Shown: positions 62,086-64,000 of the stretch, piece after piece
Numbering within the stretch: position 1 is the stretch's first letter
Layout of the letters: the number at the start of each line of letters is the position of its first letter
Assembly (NCBI RefSeq): GCF_000003815.2
Contig: NC_049986.1
Location: 6,070,868 to 6,134,867, forward strand
Reading direction: 5' to 3'
DNA length: 64,000 nucleotides
Origin: Branchiostoma floridae
Lineage: Eukaryota; Chordata; Leptocardii; Amphioxiformes; Branchiostomatidae
Notes under the pieces: generated by a model
Told to the model about the DNA's origin: nothing
The model's database searches: none
What the model saw: the letters and a program-made list of their open reading frames with translations, nothing else
Translations under genes and position numbers: made by a program

Positions 62086-63557
62086 TCTTGTCAATTTACA
62101 ATCTCCATAACGAATAATACCGTCGAGCTACGTGAGATCTGTGACCTTCGATTCCAAGGTCACGTGAATACACACAGCTAAAAACATGGCGGATGTCTTT
62201 TGGATGCATATATGATTCTGTAATTTGTCGTGCGGAAGGGTTTGATTCGCTTTCAAATCGATTTATGTTGCCATTTCAAATCCTTTGATAGTTGTAAGGC
62301 AAAATTTTCAACTTAAAATTAGTTTTCCTAAGATTGTTGAATGATCACAGTCTTTCTGATTGATTAGCATGACTGCTTTTGAATAGAATAAAATTTTCAA
62401 ACTAAGATGTAATTATCTCTGTAATCTTAGAACATGAGATCTAAGGCTTGATTTTAATCTAGGATAATATTTTAGATTTCTTTCAGTATCTTAAGCCAAT
62501 TGCAAATCTTTACGTTTAGATTTTCTTAGCTCTTACGGTAGGTCATTGGACCTTACGGTAGGTCCTTTTGTCTCAGGCTTCGAGATGTCGTTTATTTGTT
62601 CTCCTGTTTCGCGATGAAAGGCTAAAATATTTGATATAATATCAAAGATATTTCAATACAAAAAGGATGAAATGAATAAAACTATGCATAACTATGTGAA
62701 AAGACCGTTTTGTTACATACATAATTTCTATCGAATTCTACAAAGTTTTTTTTACCCTTTAGAAGTTTGTATTTAATAGATTCCGTCATTTGTACTTCAT
62801 AGATTTGTTAAGCAGCAATTCGAGATAGGACATGCACATCTTGATAAGTTATTAATTATCAAATTGAAAGTGCTTCTGTAACGGCGTTCTGTAAAATATT
62901 CCGTAAATTTCAGGCAAGGGAGGCACAGCTAGATTAAAAGGCCTAAACTTGATGAAACAAAAAGAAATGCAAAAACACAAACATTTACACTTTATTGAAA
63001 TATATTCTAAATAATAGCTATAAGAACAATGCAGATATGATATTTGTTCCCAAATGTAACCATGTGTTGCCTTCATCTATTTGTAGTCTTTTAGTAGAAC
63101 ATATAGTAAATGATATATCTAATCAGTAGCTTCATTGTATAACCTTTTAGGTAATGTTTAGTGTATAGGAAAGCTTTTCAAAAATAAAACAAATGATTTT
63201 CATATATTCTGTCTATTGTTTTTTTTCTAATGTAGGTCTGCAATTAGAAAAAAAAATGTATATGTTATATCAATTTTAAAAATAAATTGCCTATTGTTAC
63301 CTATCCGCAATTCATTTTTAAAGCACTTTAATAGAGTGGACAATTCATTCTGCTTACGACACCATTGAAAGAAGGTATGTCCAGAGCAAGAATGGCATAT
63401 TTGATCCAGGTGCCTTCATATAGTTGTACCTACGATCGTTATCATGCATGATAAAGCAGAAGAAGAAAAGCCACTGTTATCATTGATTTTTATATCTCCA
63501 AAAAAGAAGTTTTAAATGACCCAACGCCGAGAAACGACAAGACGCAATATACCTTAC
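62086..63557. other. 3' flank of gene B, no gene seen
   Basis: AT-rich sequence with the gene B 3' UTR and poly(A) candidates; I find no exon, recognisable transposon or RNA gene in it. The last bases, 63778-64000, likewise show nothing I can support. Confidence 0.6.
62387..62392 (+). terminator. Candidate poly(A) signal of gene B
   Basis: AATAAA about 300 bp after the stop codon of gene B. A second AATAAA is at 62675-62680. Confidence 0.5.
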
Positions 63558-63777
63558 AGGCGAGCTGGCGCCAGGGAAAGTATATCGAGGTACCGGACCA
63601 GTAGTCGCTGGAGTAGGGTCGCCGTTTATAGCCTTCTTTATGACTCACATTGATGTGGGTCATCGGGAAAACATTGATCGTGATGCGGTTGATGATTCGT
63701 CCCGCTGGCAATGTGCCTGGATGTGATGATTCAGGATAGTCATTTGCCGGGTGGGTACTCATTAAAGTGCTCGTCTT
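63558..63777 (-). CDS. Possible internal exon of an unidentified gene
   Basis: On the - strand a 220-nt open segment starts after a good acceptor (gcgaattgttcctag) and ends at a good donor (gtaagg, 63557-63552). Its base composition is more GC-rich than the surroundings. The encoded peptide is rich in His, Ser, Tyr and Pro (SSDYWSGTSIYFPW near the end), and I do not recognise it. It could equally be a chance open frame, as only one exon is visible and the window ends 220 bp away. Confidence 0.35.
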
Positions 63778-64000
63778 CTAGGAACAATTCGCCAAAAGAA
63801 CTCATTAAAATCCTCTAAATCATGAATATGAATCGTTACTGAAAATGATTTAACTAAAAAAAGAGCATATTGATTGTAGCTAACCCAAATTTTCAAAAAC
63901 AAAATGCAAAATTCTCGAATGATGCCTGGTATTGAATCGTGATGGAAAGAATCTAATATAAAGCTAAGTAAACGGATGATAACTTATCTTTTTTTGTCTT

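Overview
This is a eukaryotic nuclear window, almost certainly from a cephalochordate (amphioxus, Branchiostoma). It has many short exons with GT-AG introns, introns packed with LINE, SINE and foldback elements, and three 100-N assembly gaps. It carries two chitin synthases of the mosaic type (GT2 catalytic core + discoidin domain + SAM domains) that I recall being reported in a published survey of Branchiostoma floridae. The species call is an inference.

Layout. (1) Positions 1-29555, + strand: chitin synthase gene A, cut at the left edge, 34 exons in the window, 1606 codons plus stop. Intron 1 holds a nearly full-length CR1/L2-type LINE in antisense; other introns hold an L1/Tx1-like LINE fragment, a 935-bp mariner-like foldback element, SINEs, a minisatellite and several smaller foldbacks. 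(2) Positions 30513-35081, - strand: a four-coding-exon UDP-glycosyltransferase (UGT) lying tail-to-tail with gene A. (3) Positions 35082-39670: intergenic, repeat-bearing, with a gap; no gene seen. (4) Positions 39671-62085, + strand: chitin synthase gene B, complete, 32 exons, 1647 aa. (5) Positions 62086-64000: 3' flank with poly(A) signals and one possible exon of an unidentified - strand gene.

Genes A and B are tandem paralogues. Both encode N-terminal membrane helices, a GT2 chitin synthase core (DAD, GEDRW and QRRRW motifs), a discoidin (F5/8 type C) domain inside that core, a second membrane cluster ending in WGTREG, a Pro/basic linker made of micro-exons, two SAM domains, two more membrane helices and a tyrosine-bearing tail. 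In both genes the discoidin domain is a 501-nt cassette of three exons bounded by phase-1 introns, so it looks like an exon-shuffling insertion and could be skipped in frame. The paralogues share 28 intron positions but differ at eight others, and at least two exons are almost identical at the DNA level while their neighbours are diverged, which suggests local gene conversion.

The UGT lies between two enzymes that use UDP-GlcNAc, but its catalytic His and Asp and its donor Asp-Gln pair all look replaced, so its activity is uncertain. Exon boundaries were read by eye from splice sites and paralogue alignment; reading phase is consistent through every junction of all three genes.
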